A stretch of 64,000 nucleotides of DNA from assembly GCA_030447245.1 (NCBI GenBank), contig JAUJPG010000013.1, positions 1-64,000 on the forward strand, in the 5' to 3' direction. Of this stretch, positions 26,789 through 36,978 are shown in pieces. The notes below the pieces were generated by a model. It was not told the origin of the DNA. It ran no database searches and saw nothing but the letters and a program-made list of their open reading frames with translations. Every line of letters starts with the position of its first letter. The first letter of the stretch is position 1. The position numbers and the translations under genes are program-made. The stretch is from Chloroflexota bacterium. GTDB taxonomy: Bacteria > Chloroflexota > UBA6077 > JACCZL01.

Positions 26789-27737
26789 CCTCGACCTCCT
26801 TGCCGACCATCTTGATGATCAGGGCGCTGAGCAGGAAGACGCCGGCCACCATCACCACGGTGATCGCGCTGGCAAAGCCCAGGTAGGAGAAGTTGAATGC
26901 CTGGATGTACGCGTAGTAGTTGGTCACCTCGGTCACGCTGCCGGGCCCGCCGTTCGTGAGCACGAAGATCAACGGGAAGGCCTTGATGCTGTCGACCAAC
27001 CGGAATAGCGCCGCCACCAGAATGGTGGGGCGCAGCAGCGGTAGCACGACCCACACGAACAGCTGCCAGGCGCCGGCGCCGTCAATCCGCGCCGCCTCGA
27101 GCGGCTCCTCGGGCATCATCTGCAGCGCCGCCAGGATCATAAGCATCGTAAACGGAAACCACTCCCAGACGTCGGCGATGGCAATCGCCCAGAGCGCGAG
27201 CTGCGGGCTGGTGATCAGCGACGGGATCGGGAGGCCGATGAAGGCCAGGACTCGGTGCAACGGGCTGATATCCGGGGAGTAAAGGACCTTCCAGATGATC
27301 GCCACCACGATCGGCGGCAGCACCATTGGGATCAAGAAGGTGGTGCGGATTGCCTCGAGCACCCGCGAGCGGCCGTTGAGCATCAGCGCCACCCCCAGAC
27401 CGGCCAGGATCTGGAGGACCACGGTGAAGAGCGAGAGTCTGACCTGCACCCAGACCGAGTTGCTGAACCGCTCGTCCTGGAGCAGCTCGGCGTAGTTCCT
27501 CCAGGGCCGCGAGAAGTTCCAGGTGGTTTGCTCCGGTAGCGCCAGGTTGAGCGGCGTGAGGCTGGTGACGAGCAGGTACACGGCCGGCGCAAGGGTGATG
27601 ACGGCGAGCACGACGAGCGCCGGAAGGAGGCCGGCCAGAAAGGCGCGGCGTTGCTGCGCGGCCCAGCCGGTGCCGCCAGCGGTGGCGCGGGGGATAGGGT
27701 GGGCCGTCGGGATGACGTCAGAAATGCGTTCGGCCAT
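26781..27737 (-). CDS. carbohydrate ABC transporter permease (MalF type), second system
   Basis: 318 residues from an ATG at 27737. The first helix is FLAGLLPALVVLAVITLAPA, and the EAA loop LEAARIDGAGAWQLFVWVVL is intact. It lies 47 nt after the binding-protein gene and overlaps the second permease. No ATPase gene is nearby. It is diverged from the system at 15978-17842, so the two importers probably take different sugars. Confidence 0.92.
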   Translation of the reverse strand: MAERISDVIPTAHPIPRATAGGTGWAAQQRRAFLAGLLPALVVLAVITLAPAVYLLVTSLTPLNLALPEQTTWNFSRPWRNYAELLQDERFSNSVWVQVRLSLFTVVLQILAGLGVALMLNGRSRVLEAIRTTFLIPMVLPPIVVAIIWKVLYSPDISPLHRVLAFIGLPIPSLITSPQLALWAIAIADVWEWFPFTMLMILAALQMMPEEPLEAARIDGAGAWQLFVWVVLPLLRPTILVAALFRLVDSIKAFPLIFVLTNGGPGSVTEVTNYYAYIQAFNFSYLGFASAITVVMVAGVFLLSALIIKMVGKEVEVE

Positions 27738-27783
27738 GTCCCCGGTTCTCGAGTCGCGCGGCGAGCATCGCTCGCTCGGCCCG

Positions 27784-29239
27784 CTACACGTCCACTCCCG
27801 CCTTCTTCAGGTCGGCGATTGAGTCGACCTGCGCCTTCTGCATCGACTCCCTGGCCGACGCCTGGCCGGAGACGATCCGCTCGATCGCCTTGTCGATCTG
27901 CTGGTCGACCTGCGGGTAGACGTTGATGGTGCGGTACTTCATGTAGCCGCCCTCGCCCGCCAGGGCGATCGACTTCGAGTAGATATCCGCCAGGTCGTAC
28001 CCGTTGATGGAGTTCTTCTGCTTGAACTCGGGGCATCCACCACCGACTTGCGGGTGATCGAGGTGTAGCCCTTCTCGGTGAGCATCCGCGTGAACATGTC
28101 CTTCGAGAATGCCCACAGGATGAACTGCCAGGCCGCGTCCTTATTCTTCGAGCCGACCGGGATACCGAAGCCATGCGTGGCGACACCGGGAAGGCGCCCT
28201 TCGGGCCGGCCGGCATCATCGAGTAGGCGACCGTCTTGGCGACCTTGCTCTTGTCGGGCTCACCGAGCTGGGACACCCAGGCGTGGTTGAAGGTGATGTA
28301 GTTGGCCCGCCCCTGCATCAGAGTCTGCAGCGCCTGGTCGTAGGTGAACGAGAGGATCCCTTCCGGCGTGTACTTCTTCAGCACGTTTGAGTACCAGTCG
28401 GCCGCCTCGATCGCCTCCGGCGTGTCCAGCGTCGGCATCAAGTCGTCGGGCGGGTTGCGGAACACATTGCCGCCGAATCCCTGCAGGTACGGAATCCACG
28501 TCCAGCCGTGGTGGTTTTCGGTGACGAACCCCTTGACGCCCTCCTTGTCGTGGACCGCCTCCAGCATCTTCAGCATCTCGTCGAAGGTGGTGGGCAGCTT
28601 CAGGCCGGCCTGCTCGATCAGGTCGTGGCGAGCCGCGGCGGCCATGTAGACGTCGGCGATCCATGGGAAGCCGTACAGCTTGCCGGCCTTGTCCTTGAGG
28701 TTCTCGATGACCGGCAGGAAATCGTCTGTCCCCCAGTCGGGCGGGGTCTTGTTCGGATCCTTGACGTACTCGTCGATCGGGTGGAACCAGCCGGCGCCGA
28801 GCCAGCGAGCGCTCCAGATGAAGGTGATGTTAAGCACGTCGTAGGCGCTGCCCTTGGTGGACAGCTCCAGGTCGGCCCGCTGGTTGTAGACCGGGAAGGC
28901 CGGCGTCTCGTAGTTGACCGTCATGCCGGTCTGTTGCTCGAACTCCGGGATGTACTCGCCGAGCCACTTCGGCCAGGGGCCGCTCCAGCTCGCGACGTTG
29001 AGGGTGGTGCCAGCGAACTGCTTGGAGACGCCGGTCTGGCCAGTCGCCTGGACGGGCTTGGCAGCTTCGGCGGGCTTGGCGGGCGCGGCCGCCGGCTCGG
29101 CCGGCTTGGCCGGCGCGGGCTCCTTCGCGGCCGGCGCCTGTCCGGACGGCGCGCACGCCCCCAGGAGGGATGTCGCCGACACAGCAGCGGTCGCGACGAA
29201 GAACGAGCGACGAGTCACGCGCCGAGAGATCCGTGCCAT
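27784..29239 (-). CDS. sugar-binding lipoprotein of second ABC system (two frame breaks)
   Basis: The start at 29239 gives a twin-arginine-like lipoprotein signal (RRVTRRSFFVATAAVSATS, then LLGAC), a Pro/Ala/Lys linker and a solute-binding fold: TLNVASWSGPWPKWLGEYIP, GFPWIADVYMAAAARHDLIE, and HHGWTWIPYLQGFGGNV. After about residue 345 the frame breaks near 28190 (VATHGFGIPVGSKNKDAAW continues in another frame). It breaks again near 28030, where PEFKQKNSINGYDLADIYSK resumes a third frame and ends at 27784. Each break needs only one restored base, and the residues on both sides are well conserved. Sequencing error or very recent damage is therefore likelier than decay. Confidence 0.8.
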
Positions 29240-29572
29240 TGGTCCCCTCCCTGCATGGTCCGGCTACCTGACGGGGTTGGTCGGACTCCTGAGCTGACGC
29301 GGACCCGCGCCTCGACGTTGGCTCTTGGCGTGCTGTGGGACTCGCTCTGTCTACCCCAGACATCAGCCAACGACTGCTTGAGTCCGTGAGACGACGGAAG
29401 CACCCGTCCTGTGAGGCTATAGTAGACGACGGTCGGCATCGTTGCCACTCGTCCAACAGGGCGCCCCGGTCCTTGCTACCGGGGCGGATCCGGCGGAGAC
29501 TGCTGACCGAGCATCGCTGGCCTTCGGTCGTCGGTCGTGCATGGTCTAACAGGACAGACAGTGGAGGTAGAC
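29240..29572. other. divergent promoter region, 333 bp
   Basis: It lies between the divergent importer operon (minus) and sulfatase (plus), whose arrangement suggests shared control. I see no clear operator palindrome or RNA gene. GGAGG at 29562-29566 serves the sulfatase start at 29573. Confidence 0.5.
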
Positions 29573-31060
29573 GTGACGCCGACGAACGTGCTCTTCATTC
29601 ACTCGGATCAGCACACCAAGCGGGTACTCGGCTGCTACGGGAACGCGGTGGTGAAGACGCCCAACCTGGACGCGCTGGCGGCACGGGGGACACGCTTTGC
29701 GAATGCCTACTGCCCCACACCGATCTGCGTTCCCTCTCGGGCCAGTCTGGCGACCGGCCGCTACGCCCACCGGATCGAGTCCTGGGATAACGCAAGGCCC
29801 TACATCGGCAGCGAGGCCGCCAGCTGGGGTCACCGGTTGACCGAGGCCGGTCACAAGGTCACCACCATCGGCAAACTCCACTACCGCCGCGTCGGTGACC
29901 CTAGCGGCTTTCCCGACCAGCGCCTGCCGATGCACGTCCTCGAGGGCGTCGGCGACCTCTACCAGCTCCTGCGAGGCGACATGCCGGTCCGCGCCGAGAA
30001 CCGCGCGAACGTCCTGGCAGCCGGTCCGGGCGAAGTCGAGTACACTCGCTACGACCGCGCCATCGGCCGAGAGGCAGTCAGGTGGCTCAAGGAGGAGGGC
30101 GCGCGGGAGCGCGAGCCCTGGGCGCTGTTCGTCTCGTTCACCTATCCCCACTTCCCGCTGAGGGCGCCGGAACCCTTCTTCAGCATGCACCCCGCGGAGT
30201 CCCTGCCGATGCCGGTCCAGTGGCGCCCGGAAGACTGGCCGCACCATCCAAGCATCGACGAGATGCGCCGCCAGCAGGCGCTCGACGAGCCGTTCGACGA
30301 ATCGACGATCCGGCGGGCACTGCAGGCCTACTATGGGATGGTCGCGTTCCTCGACGACCAGACCGGCCAGGTGTTGCGGGCGCTCGACGAATCAGGCCAG
30401 GCCGAGAACACCCGAATCATCTACACCACCGACCACGGCGAGCAGGTCGGCGAGCACGGGCTGTGGTGGAAGAGCACGATGTACGAGGGCGCCGTTGGCG
30501 TGCCAATGATCGTGGCCGGCCCGGACATCCCCGTCGGCAAGATCTCGAATACCACCGTCAACCTGACCGACTGTTTCCCCGGGATCGTCGAGGCGGTTGG
30601 CCTGGATCTGAAACCGGAGGATGCGGACCTCGACGGCGAGTCGATCTTTCGCCTGGCCCAGCAACCCGACCGGCCGCGGACGACGTTCAGCGAGTACCAC
30701 GCCCTGTACTCGGTGACCGGCACCTTCATGGTCCGCAACGAGCGCTACAAGTACGTCTACTACGTCGGGATGCCACCGCAGCTCTTCGACATGGTGGACG
30801 ATCCGCACGAGACCCGCGACCTGGCGGCCGACCCGGCCTACGCCGAGGCGCTGGCCGTCTGCGAACGCGAGCTGCGGTCGATCTGCGACCCCGAGGACGT
30901 CGACCGCCTGGCCAAAGCTGACCAGCGCGCCCGCATCGAGGCGGCGGGCGGCCTCCAGGCGGTCATTCAGGGCGGCGTGACAGTGCCGTATACCCCCGCC
31001 CCGGACGAGTTCGAGCCGGCCCCGGTCGACGCGCGCGAGCGCGCCAAGGGAGGGGGCTAA
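29573..31060 (+). CDS. sulfatase, formylglycine type (choline-sulfatase/alkylsulfatase-like)
   Basis: 495 residues from a GTG at 29573, chosen because GGAGG lies 6 nt upstream; the frame is open back to 29537. Motifs: NVLFIHSDQH (metal-binding Asp), CVPSRASLATGR (C-x-P-S-R, formylglycine site), and IYTTDHGEQVGEHGLW (metal ligands and active-site His). The C-terminal part ends with the RNERYKYVYY block common in this family. It has no signal peptide, so it is cytosolic, and it needs a formylglycine-generating enzyme not found in this window. It is transcribed divergently from the second sugar importer, consistent with desulfation of the imported sugar. Confidence 0.9.
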   Translation: MTPTNVLFIHSDQHTKRVLGCYGNAVVKTPNLDALAARGTRFANAYCPTPICVPSRASLATGRYAHRIESWDNARPYIGSEAASWGHRLTEAGHKVTTIGKLHYRRVGDPSGFPDQRLPMHVLEGVGDLYQLLRGDMPVRAENRANVLAAGPGEVEYTRYDRAIGREAVRWLKEEGAREREPWALFVSFTYPHFPLRAPEPFFSMHPAESLPMPVQWRPEDWPHHPSIDEMRRQQALDEPFDESTIRRALQAYYGMVAFLDDQTGQVLRALDESGQAENTRIIYTTDHGEQVGEHGLWWKSTMYEGAVGVPMIVAGPDIPVGKISNTTVNLTDCFPGIVEAVGLDLKPEDADLDGESIFRLAQQPDRPRTTFSEYHALYSVTGTFMVRNERYKYVYYVGMPPQLFDMVDDPHETRDLAADPAYAEALAVCERELRSICDPEDVDRLAKADQRARIEAAGGLQAVIQGGVTVPYTPAPDEFEPAPVDARERAKGGG

Positions 31061-31172
31061 AAAAGGGACTGGGATCCACGCGCTGGCTCGAGGGTGACGA
31101 GGCCGAGCTCAGCGAGTGTCCAGCGGGAACCGCGTTCAACGGCGCGAATCGCAAGCGGGAGGATCTGTTCGC

Positions 31173-32303
31173 GTGAAACTGTATGAGTTCCAGGCCAAGG
31201 AGCTGTTCGCCAGGGCCGGCATCGCCGTGCCGCGCGGCCGATGGTGACCGACCCACGGGGGCCCAGGACGCGGCGCGCGAGCTGGGGCACTGCGTGGTCA
31301 AGGCCCAGGTCCACGCTGGCGGGCGCGGCAAGGCCGGCTTCATCAAGCTTGCCGAGACGCCCGAGCAGGCCGGCCAGCACGCCGCCGCGATGCTCGGCCA
31401 GACGTTCAAGGGCTTCAAGATCGAGCGGCTGCTGATCGAGGAGGCCGTCGACATCGCGGCCGAGCATTACCTGGCCGTGCTGATCGACCGAGCGACCAGG
31501 TCGCCCGATGATGGCGAGCGCGATGGGCGGGGTCGACATCGAAGAGGTCGCCGAGCACTTCGAGAAGATCGCGCGATTCCCGATCGACGTGGCGTACGGA
31601 CCGCTTGACTTTCAGCTCCGCGGCCTGGCCGAGCGCGCCGAGCTTGACCCGAAGACGAGCCGCCAGTTCGTCGACATCGCCAAGCGACTTTACCGCGTTT
31701 TCGTCGACTCAGACGCCTCGCTGGCAGAGATCAATCCGCTGATGGTCACCGTGACGGTCGGGTCATCGCGGCCGACGCCAAGTTCGACGTCGACGACAAC
31801 GCCCTGTTTCGCCACGCGGAACTGGCCGAGTACCAGGAGGAGAGTGAGGAGGACCCGATCGAGGCCGAGGCCCACCGCCGCGGCGTCACCTACGTCCGCC
31901 TGGGCGGCGACATCGGCATCGTCGGCAATGGGGCTGGGATCGTGATGACCACGCTGGACCTGGTCACCCGCGCCGGGCGGCAGGCCGGGCCAACTTCTGC
32001 GACATCGGCGGTGGGGCGAGCGCGGCGACCGTCCGCGAAGCGCTGACGATTGTTCTGATGGACCCGAACGTCAAGGCCGTGCTGTTCAACATCTTCGGCG
32101 GGATCACCCGTGGCGACGAGGTTGCCAAGGGCGTCCTGGAGGCGACCGCCACGCTGGGGGTCAAGGTGCCGATGGTGCTGCGGATGGCCGCACTCGCGCC
32201 GAGGAGGGGCTGAAGCTCCTGGAAGGCTCGGTCCTGGTACCGGCCGCCGACCTGATCGAGGCCGCCAGTACGGTGGTCGCGCTGGCGAAGGAGCATCCTG
32301 GAC
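31173..32303 (+). CDS. sucC: succinyl-CoA ligase beta subunit, several frame breaks
   Basis: A GTG at 31173 with GGGAGGA about 10 nt upstream begins [16 protein letters not shown]. The ATP-grasp body follows across several frames: [104 protein letters not shown], and [18 protein letters not shown]. All expected blocks are present in order, and no single frame holds for more than about 400 nt. The enzyme makes ATP or GTP from succinyl-CoA in the TCA cycle with SucD. Because this is normally a core gene, the breaks are likely consensus errors; if real, this copy is dead. The exact 3' end is uncertain. Confidence 0.85.
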
Positions 32304-33172
32304 ATGGGCATCCTCGTCGGCAAGGACACCCGACTTGTCGTGCAGGGCATCACCGGCCGGGAGGGCGGCCCACACCGAGCAGATGCTGGCGTACGGCACG
32401 CCGCTCGTCGCCGGGCGTCACGCCTGGCCGAGGCGGGACCGAGACCCAGGGCGTGCTGGCCTACGACAGCGTCGCCGACGCCGTCGCGCAGCAGGGTGTC
32501 AACACCTCGATCATCTTCGTCCCGCCGCCGTTCGCCGGGCGACGCGATGATCGAAGCGGCGGCGGCCGGCCTGCGCCTGGTCATCTGCATCACCGAGGGC
32601 GTGCCGCGGATCGACACGGTGCGCGCGGTCCGATTCATCGAAGAGCGCGGCACGGCGCGGCTGATCGGCCCGAACTGCCCGGGGTGCGATGACGCCCGAC
32701 GAGGCACGGGCTGGGATCATGCCGTCGACATCTTCCGACGCGGCACCCGGGGCGTCGTCTCGCGTAGCGGGACGCTGACCTACGAAGTCGTCGACCTGAT
32801 CACCAAGGCCGGCCTGGGTGTGTCGACCTGCGTCGGCGTCGGCGGCGACCCCGTCATCGGGACGTCTTCGTCGACGTGCTCGAGATGCTCGCCACGGACG
32901 ACCAGACCGAGGCAATCTTGCTGATCGGAGAGATCGGCGGGACCGACGAGGAGATGGCCGCGGCGCACATCAAGAACCACCTCCGCAAGCCGTTCTTCGC
33001 CTTCATCTCCGGCCGCTCGGCGCCGCCTGGGAAGCGAATGGGCCACGCCGGGCGCGATCATCTCGGGAGGCATGGGCACCCTGCAGGCCAAGATCGCCGC
33101 GTTCCAGGCGGCGAACGTCCCGCCACCGACACGCTGGCCGAGATGGTCCAGCTGGCGAAGGAGCGCGCCTAG
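32304..33172 (+). CDS. sucD: succinyl-CoA ligase alpha subunit, several frame breaks
   Basis: An ATG at 32304 begins [20 protein letters not shown], the CoA-binding N-terminus. Further blocks in shifting frames are [81 protein letters not shown], and AAFQAANV, ending at LAKERA and a stop at 33172. The active-site His should lie in the segment around 33030-33060, which reads RMGHAG, as expected. The gene immediately follows sucC. At least four single-base breaks occur, with residue conservation intact on each side. Confidence 0.85.
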
Positions 33173-33234
33173 ACCGGGTGGCGCAGGCGGGCGGGACTGC
33201 CGCGAGCCAAGAAGCGCGCGTGATCCTGATCCCA

Positions 33235-34480
33235 TGACCGTCGCCGAACGGGGAATTCGCGAGCGCCTGCGCGAGGCCGGCCGGATGACCTTCGCCGAGT
33301 TCATGGCCGCGGTGCTCTACGGTCCTGGCGGCTACTACGCCGAGCGGCCGCCCTCGGCGGCGCGGGCGGCGATTACTTTACCTCGCCGAGCTGCACCCGG
33401 GCGTTCGGGGCGCTGGTTGGCCGTCAAGTGGCCGAAGTCTGGGTCGCGCTCGGCCGACCGACCCGCTTCGAGCTGGTCGAGGCGGGCGGGCAGCGGCGCG
33501 TTGGCCCGTGACCTGCTGACGTGGGCCGACCACGAGGCGCCGACTTCAGCCGAGCGGTCCGCTACCTGCTGGTCGAGCGAGCGCGACGAGCGCTGCGGGC
33601 GACCCAGCACGAGACGCGCCAGGCAGCCAGCTGGTCGACGAGCGCATGGCCGGGGACGAGCGGTCCGCCCTTGACATTGACCAGACGATCGTCGGATGCG
33701 TGATCGCGAACGAGCTCGTCGATGCCTTCCTGGGCTCACCTGGTCGCCGTCCGCGACGATCGACTCGTCGAACGGTACGTGGCCTGTCCGACGACGGCGA
33801 GCGCTTCGTCTTTGTCGAGGACGCCGTCGACGCCGAGGCTCGCCGCGTACTTCGAGGACCTGGGCGTCCGCCCTGGCGACTGCACCGCGGAGGCCGCGCA
33901 GGACTGGGCCGGGCGAGCGGCGGCGAGCCTGGCCCGGGAGCGCTGCTGGTCCTGGACTACGGCTACCCGGCCGCCGAGCTCTACGCCCCGCGCCGCCGCC
34001 ACGGAACGCTGCTGAGCTACCGCGGCCACACCCTCGCGAGTGACCCGCTGAGCCACGTCGGCCAGCAGGACGTCACCAGTCACGTCGACTTCACCGCCCT
34101 GGCACGGGCCTGCGCTCGAGCCGCGCTGACCACGATCGGCCCGCTGACCAGTCCAGGTTCCTGACGGGATTGGGCCTGCGCGACTACCTGCGCCTGCTGA
34201 ACGCGGCAGCCGTATCGGCGTCCGAGCACGAGGCGAATCGGCGGGCGCTGAGCGAGTTGATCCGCCCCGACGGCCTCGGCGCCATCAAGGTCATGCTCGG
34301 GACGCGCGGGCTGCCAGGAGTTTCGGCCGACGGGATTCGGCGCCGAGGGCGGCGGCGGCACCCTTGGCTGCCGCCCTCCGCCCCGAGCAGATGCGTCTGC
34401 CGGGGCCCATTGAGGCCGAGCGCTTTGGCGACCTCGAAGCGCAGTGGCGCGAGTTCTGGACCGTCGCGGATGGCGAGGAG
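33235..34480 (+). CDS. MidA/NDUFAF7-type SAM-dependent methyltransferase, many frame breaks
   Basis: The start at 33235 gives RERLREAGRMTFAEFMAAVL, then YGPGGYYAERP, the classic MidA N-terminus. In other frames follow DYFTSPELHPAFGALVG, RFELVEAGGGSGALARDLL (the SAM-binding Gly-rich motif), IANELVDAF, LLVLDYGYPAAELYAP, and FLTGLGLRDYLRLLN. The C-terminal piece LPGPIEAERFGDLEAQWREF lies near 34400-34460. This family methylates an arginine of a respiratory complex I subunit. No complex I genes are in view. Frame changes occur roughly every 100-200 nt, among the densest damage in the window. Confidence 0.75.
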
Positions 34481-35560
34481 AGTGCCTCAGCGAAGACGCT
34501 GCTGTCGCCCCAGTGGCGGGTGTTCTACCTGGCGTTGCTCGTCGGGCTGGTGACCGGGCTCGGTACTGTCGTGGCCGCCATCTTGATGCTCGGCGCGATG
34601 ACCGCCGACCCGACAATGGCCGGACCAGTTCTGGGCGTTCGTCGCCGGGCGCCAGCGTGCTGCCGATCGGATTCCCGCACTACATTCTGTTCAAGGTCGC
34701 CTGCGGCGCCAGCTCGCTCGCTTCCTCACGCTCTTCGCCGCCGTCGTCGAGCCGCCGATCCTCAAGCGGGACCACTGGCTGCTCTCGCGCGAGCTCGACG
34801 ACCTGGACATTCTGTTCGATCAACTGCTGGCCGAGCTGCGCATATGCGTCGCGCGGTCGGTCAATCGCGGCGTCGAGCTCCGGACCGCCTCCAGCGCTAT
34901 TTCAGCCCGATGGTCGTGGAGCATCTGCTCGAAGGCACCAGCGGCCGATGGAAACGTCTCCCGCATGCGGGTGACCGTCCTTTTTTGCGACATCCGCGGA
35001 CTTACTTCGATGTCGGCTCGCCTGAGCCCGGCCGCGGTCGTCGAGCTCCTGAACGAGTACTTCACCGCGATGATTGACGCCGTCCAGCGCGAGCATGGAA
35101 CCGTTCTCAAGCTGATTGGCGACTCGGTGATGGCCGCGTTCGGCGCGCCAAACGCGGCGCCGACGACACCGAGCGCGCGCTCCAGGTCGGCTGCGCCATG
35201 CAAGCCGAGTACCGACGGCTGGAGCAGGTCTGGCGGGGCGCGGCGCGGAGCACTCGCTGGGGATGGGAGTCGGCATCAACGGCGGCGAGGTCATCGTCGG
35301 CAACATCGGGTCGCCGCAGCACCTCGACTACACCGTGATCGGCGATACGGTCCACGTGGCCAGCCGACTGTGCGGCGTGGCCTGCGCCGGGCCAGGTGTT
35401 GGTGGCGGTGGAGACGCCGCTGCCGAGCTCCAGGCATCCAGGGACGTCGTGCTGGTGCCAAGCGGCGAGGTGCCCCTGAAGGGCAAGCGCGCCGATCGCG
35501 GTCTACGAGGTCCGCTTCGGGCGAGCCTCGGCACGACGACGATGTGGTACCGTCGTCACC
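34480..35560 (+). CDS. membrane-anchored class III adenylate/guanylate cyclase, many frame breaks
   Basis: Two N-terminal hydrophobic segments ([36 protein letters not shown]) lead to a catalytic domain. [20 protein letters not shown] carries the first metal-binding Asp. [16 protein letters not shown] carries the second. [16 protein letters not shown] and [17 protein letters not shown] complete the core, and KGK...IAVYEVRF is a typical end. It would make cAMP or cGMP at the membrane. The start codon cannot be fixed because of frame breaks between it and the preceding methyltransferase gene. At least four breaks are visible. Confidence 0.75.
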
Positions 35561-35595
35561 AGCGGCAGACGAGGGATTACTGGAGGGGAACACCG

Positions 35596-36704
35596 ATGGC
35601 AGAGACCGGGCAAGGCGGCGACGTTCTGGGGCGCAGGCAATCCGTTTGAGGTCCGCGAGTACCCTGTGCCCGATCCCGCGCCGGGCGCGGTCGTGCTCAA
35701 GGTGGCGCTGGCGAACGTCTGCGGATCGGACATGCACTACTGGCGCGGTGACATGGACGTCAAGGCGATGGGCCGCCCGCTGCCACTGGTCCTCGGGCAC
35801 GAGGCAACCGTCCACAGCCTCGGCGAGGGGGTCACGACCGACTCGACGGGCCAGCCGCTCAAGGAGGGCGACCGGATCGTCTACAAGTACATGAACCCGT
35901 GCATGCGCTGCGCGCGCCTGCCTCCGCCGCCAGTACAAATCGTGCCCGAAGCGACTGAATAACTGGTGGGTGTCGTGCGAGGAGTGGCCGCACTTCCAGG
36001 GAGCCTTTGGGCAGTACTACTACCTCCGCCCGAACAGCGCGCTGTTCAAGGTACCGGATGACCTGTCTGACGAGATGGTGGCTGGCATCAACTGCGCGCT
36101 CACTCAGGTCATCGCCGGGCATCGAGTACGCCGACCTGAAGCTCGGCGAGTCGGTGGTCATCCAGGGGGCCGGCGGGCTGGGCGTGTACGCCGCCGCCGT
36201 GGCCAAGGAAGCGGGGGCCGAGCGGGTCGTCATCATCGACGGTGTCGACGAGCGTCTGGAGCTGGCCCGCGAGTTCGGCGCCGACGAGACGATCGACCTG
36301 CGCCAGTTTCCAGAGTCCGGGGATCGGATCAAGCGCGTCCTGGAGCTGTGCAACGACTGGGGCGGCGACGTGGTCGTCGAGCTAGTCGGCCACCCTGGCG
36401 TCATGGACGAGGGGTTGCGAATGACCGCCCCGGAGGGTCGCTACCTCGAAATCGGCAACATCAACGTCGGCTGGAAGGGCGAGATCGATCCGTCGCTGCT
36501 GGTGTTCGGCAATCGCAAGATGATCGGCGTCTCGCACTATGAGGCCGACCACCTGGAGAAGGCGCTCAAGTTCATGCAGCGGACACGAGAAAATACCCGT
36601 ACCACAAGGTGCTCTCCCACAAGTTCCCGCTCGACCAGGTCAACGACGCGTTCTCCCAGCAAGCGGACGGACACATCACTCGTGGGGCGCTGGTGCCAAA
36701 CTAG
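35596..36704 (+). CDS. zinc-dependent alcohol dehydrogenase (MDR family), frame breaks
   Basis: An ATG at 35596 with GGAGGGG upstream begins a protein that soon needs one restored base, then reads [33 protein letters not shown] and LVLGHEATV hold catalytic zinc ligands. [16 protein letters not shown] is the four-Cys structural zinc lobe. [20 protein letters not shown] is the NAD(P) site. The end ITRGALVPN stops at 36704. Breaks occur near 35602, 35930, 36118 and 36590. Medium-chain dehydrogenases of this kind oxidise polyols or alcohols; the substrate is not predictable. Confidence 0.8.
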
Positions 36705-36747
36705 TAGTGCGCCACACTGAGGCTGACGCGAGCGCAGTCCACTGACG

Positions 36748-36870
36748 TGTCATCCCGAGCGCGGCACCCAGTCTGTCGATCCCTCGCTCCGCTCGGGATG
36801 ACAGGTGAGGGCTCGGCATGACACGTCAGGGCTCGTGCTGGATGACAGCCTGGGGCCGCTCGGAATGACA
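36748..36870. repeat. REP-like inverted repeat cluster of the TGTCATCCCGAGCG type
   Basis: TGTCATCCCGAGCG at 36748 pairs perfectly with CGCTCGGGATGACA at 36790-36803. Degenerate half-copies follow (CTCGGCATGACACGTCAGG, TGGATGACAGCC, and CGCTCGGAATGACA ending at 36870). Repeats with this core are widespread between genes in several bacterial phyla. It lies in the 274-bp gap between the alcohol dehydrogenase and the PRC-barrel gene and could also act as a terminator. Confidence 0.8.
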
Positions 36871-36978
36871 ACCCCTCGTCTTGACCGTTGGGTCGTACTA
36901 GCGTCAGAGGCACGTGGCGCACCGGAGCGACGCGACACCCGTCGTCGGACGGGACGCGGTAAGCAATAGGAGGGCACG

